Below are positions 21,541 through 22,500 of a stretch of 22,500 nt of DNA, piece after piece. This stretch comes from Chrysomallon squamiferum. Taxonomy: Eukaryota > Mollusca > Gastropoda > Neomphalida > Peltospiridae. Each line of letters opens with the position of its first letter. Position 1 is the first letter of the stretch. The notes beneath the pieces are model-generated. The model was not told the origin of the DNA. It was given only the letters and a program-made list of their open reading frames with translations, and searched no databases. A program made the position numbers and the translations under genes. The DNA lies in assembly GCA_012295275.1 (NCBI GenBank), contig CM022669.1, positions 15,207,672 through 15,230,171 on the forward strand. Direction: 5' to 3'.

Positions 21541-21770
21541 CACGATGTCATGATATCGCTTGCGTACAGATTAATCGTAAACAGGAGATAACACGCTGAT
21601 TATGATGGCCTACAGTTTACCAGCAGCAAGGCTTAATTCCGAATCTGAACGCCGAGCACACGGTGGCGTTATACCAAGTAGTCGTAGTAGTTGTAGTAGT
21701 ATAATAGAGTCGTGAGTGAAACCTCCGTCACACAGGAGAGAGAGTGAGCCAGCTGTCCCACCTCACAACC
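21541..21770 (+). promoter_or_regulatory. GC-richer island, possible promoter or 5' UTR
   Basis: High-complexity, CG-containing sequence directly before the candidate exon. GATTAATC at 21569-21576, a homeodomain-type palindrome, is followed at once by GTAAACA at 21577-21583, a perfect forkhead core, and AGATAA (GATA core) follows at 21586-21591. A short GTA/GTC repeat lies at about 21680-21702. No TATA box is evident. If the ATG at 21771 is real, this would be upstream control region and 5' UTR. Confidence 0.3.
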
Positions 21771-21923
21771 ATGATGAATGTCAAGAAGCAGATCAGCTCA
21801 ACGCGAATGAAATGTTTGCTGGAAGATCCTTTCCCGTCCACCGCTTTCAGAGCCCGCCCGTCCGTCAGTCCCGATGTATTGCCAGACTCGTGTTCCGTGC
21901 CTTGGAGTAAACAAAAACAGTAA
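21771..21923 (+). CDS. Candidate first coding exon or small ORF
   Basis: From ATG ATG at 21771 a frame of 50 codons runs to TAA at 21921-21923. The start context CACAACCATGATG is a good animal initiation context. The peptide begins MMNVKKQISSTRMKCLLEDP and is not low-complexity: the N-terminus is basic and the remainder rich in Pro and Ser. If this is a spliced first exon, GTAAAC at 21907 is a possible donor after about 45 codons, and the intron would open directly into the A-rich repeat. A short N-terminal piece of this kind is typical of transcription factors, but I recognise no family. The opposite strand also has an open frame here, behind an acceptor-like pyrimidine tract, so the strand is not settled. 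Confidence 0.28.
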   Translation: MMNVKKQISSTRMKCLLEDPFPSTAFRARPSVSPDVLPDSCSVPWSKQKQ

Positions 21924-22256
21924 ATAAAGAAAGAAAGAAAAATATAAATAAATAAATAAATAAAAAATAAAAGAAAAACATCAGTAAGTATATAAATAAA
22001 TAAAGAAAGAAAAACATAAATAAATAAAACAGCAAATAAATAAATAAAGAAAAACATAAATAAACAAATAAGCAAATAAATAAATAAATAAATATACAAA
22101 CAAGTAAATAAATAAATAAATTAAAACATAATATAAATATAAATAAATAAATAAGCAAAATAAATAAATAAATAAATAAAGAAAGAAAAAAAATAAAATA
22201 ATGAATATATAAATAAATAAAAATAAATAAATAAAATAAAAAAAAAAAAACAACAA
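21924..22256 (+). repeat. (AAAT)n belt, about 320 bp
   Basis: AAAT units with GAAA and CAAA variants fill the stretch, ending in a poly-A run near 22240-22250. The Tyr/Leu/Phe frames on the minus strand are artefacts of the period-4 repeat. Confidence 0.93.
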
Positions 22257-22500
22257 TAATGATTAAATTGAATTTAGTAATAGCAGTAGAATCAGCAATG
22301 GTTATAGTTGTAGTAGTAGTAGCAGTAGTAGTAATTGAAATAGTAGTAGTAATAATAGCAGTATTAACGGTAGTAGTAGTAGCGGTAATAAAAATAACAG
22401 TATCAGTAGTAATGTTAAGTCCTAATAGCAGTAGTAGTAACAGTAGTAGTTGTAGTTGTTGTTCTAGTAGTAGTAGCAGTAAGGTTCACATCATTATTAA
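22257..22500 (+). repeat. (TAG/CAG)n imperfect trinucleotide block
   Basis: TAG, CAG, TAA and TTG triplets in drifting phase run from about 22275 nearly to the window end. Same class as the blocks near 2.3 and 13.4-13.85 kb. Confidence 0.9.

Overview
This is 22.5 kb of AT-rich eukaryotic, almost certainly animal, DNA with no gene I can identify with confidence. There are no operons, bacterial-type ribosome sites, long open frames, rRNA or tRNA. Very long pure (AG/CT)n tracts, (ATT)n, (AAAT)n, (TAG/CAG)n and (CA)n microsatellites and homopolymers are scattered through ordinary AT-rich sequence. Shorter islands of higher-complexity DNA, richer in GC and in CG dinucleotides, lie between them. 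The style fits a large repeat-rich invertebrate genome; a mollusc, perhaps an octopus-like cephalopod, is my best guess, but it is inference from composition only.

Layout. 1-5.9 kb: homopolymer-rich DNA with non-repetitive islands at about 0.42-0.60, 1.09-1.50, 3.0-3.35, 3.6-4.16 and 4.5-5.08 kb. These islands look like candidate regulatory or conserved non-coding elements: clustered CAATTAAG and TAATTA cores, a 20-bp-period degenerate array, a dispersed 34-bp module and a three-unit heat-shock-element-like motif. 5.9-9.7 kb: (AG)n tracts and A/T repeats with further islands at about 7.37-7.62, 7.69-7.92, 8.40-8.58 and 9.07-9.30 kb. 9.7-11.1 kb: two islands, one with an octamer motif and a YY1-like site. 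11.1-14.1 kb: the densest microsatellite belt, including a 151-bp (TC)n tract and a 480-bp imperfect trinucleotide block. 14.15-16.38 kb: a recent duplication with the layout A-B-A'-U-B', where A and A' are identical, B and B' differ only by one base in a poly-A run, and U (1,073 bp) is found once. 16.4-19.5 kb: AT-rich DNA with a degenerate tandem array at 17.15-17.62 kb. 19.5-21.5 kb: bland AT-rich DNA. 21.54-21.92 kb: a GC-richer island that may hold a first coding exon on the + strand (ATG at 21771 in good start context). The window closes with (AAAT)n and (TAG)n repeats.

The best-supported unusual structure is the 14.15-16.38 kb duplication, either a real recent rearrangement or two alleles laid end to end by the assembler. 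The islands and the candidate exon suggest a regulatory desert beside a developmental gene, but this cannot be shown from sequence alone. I found no evidence of a new multi-gene system.
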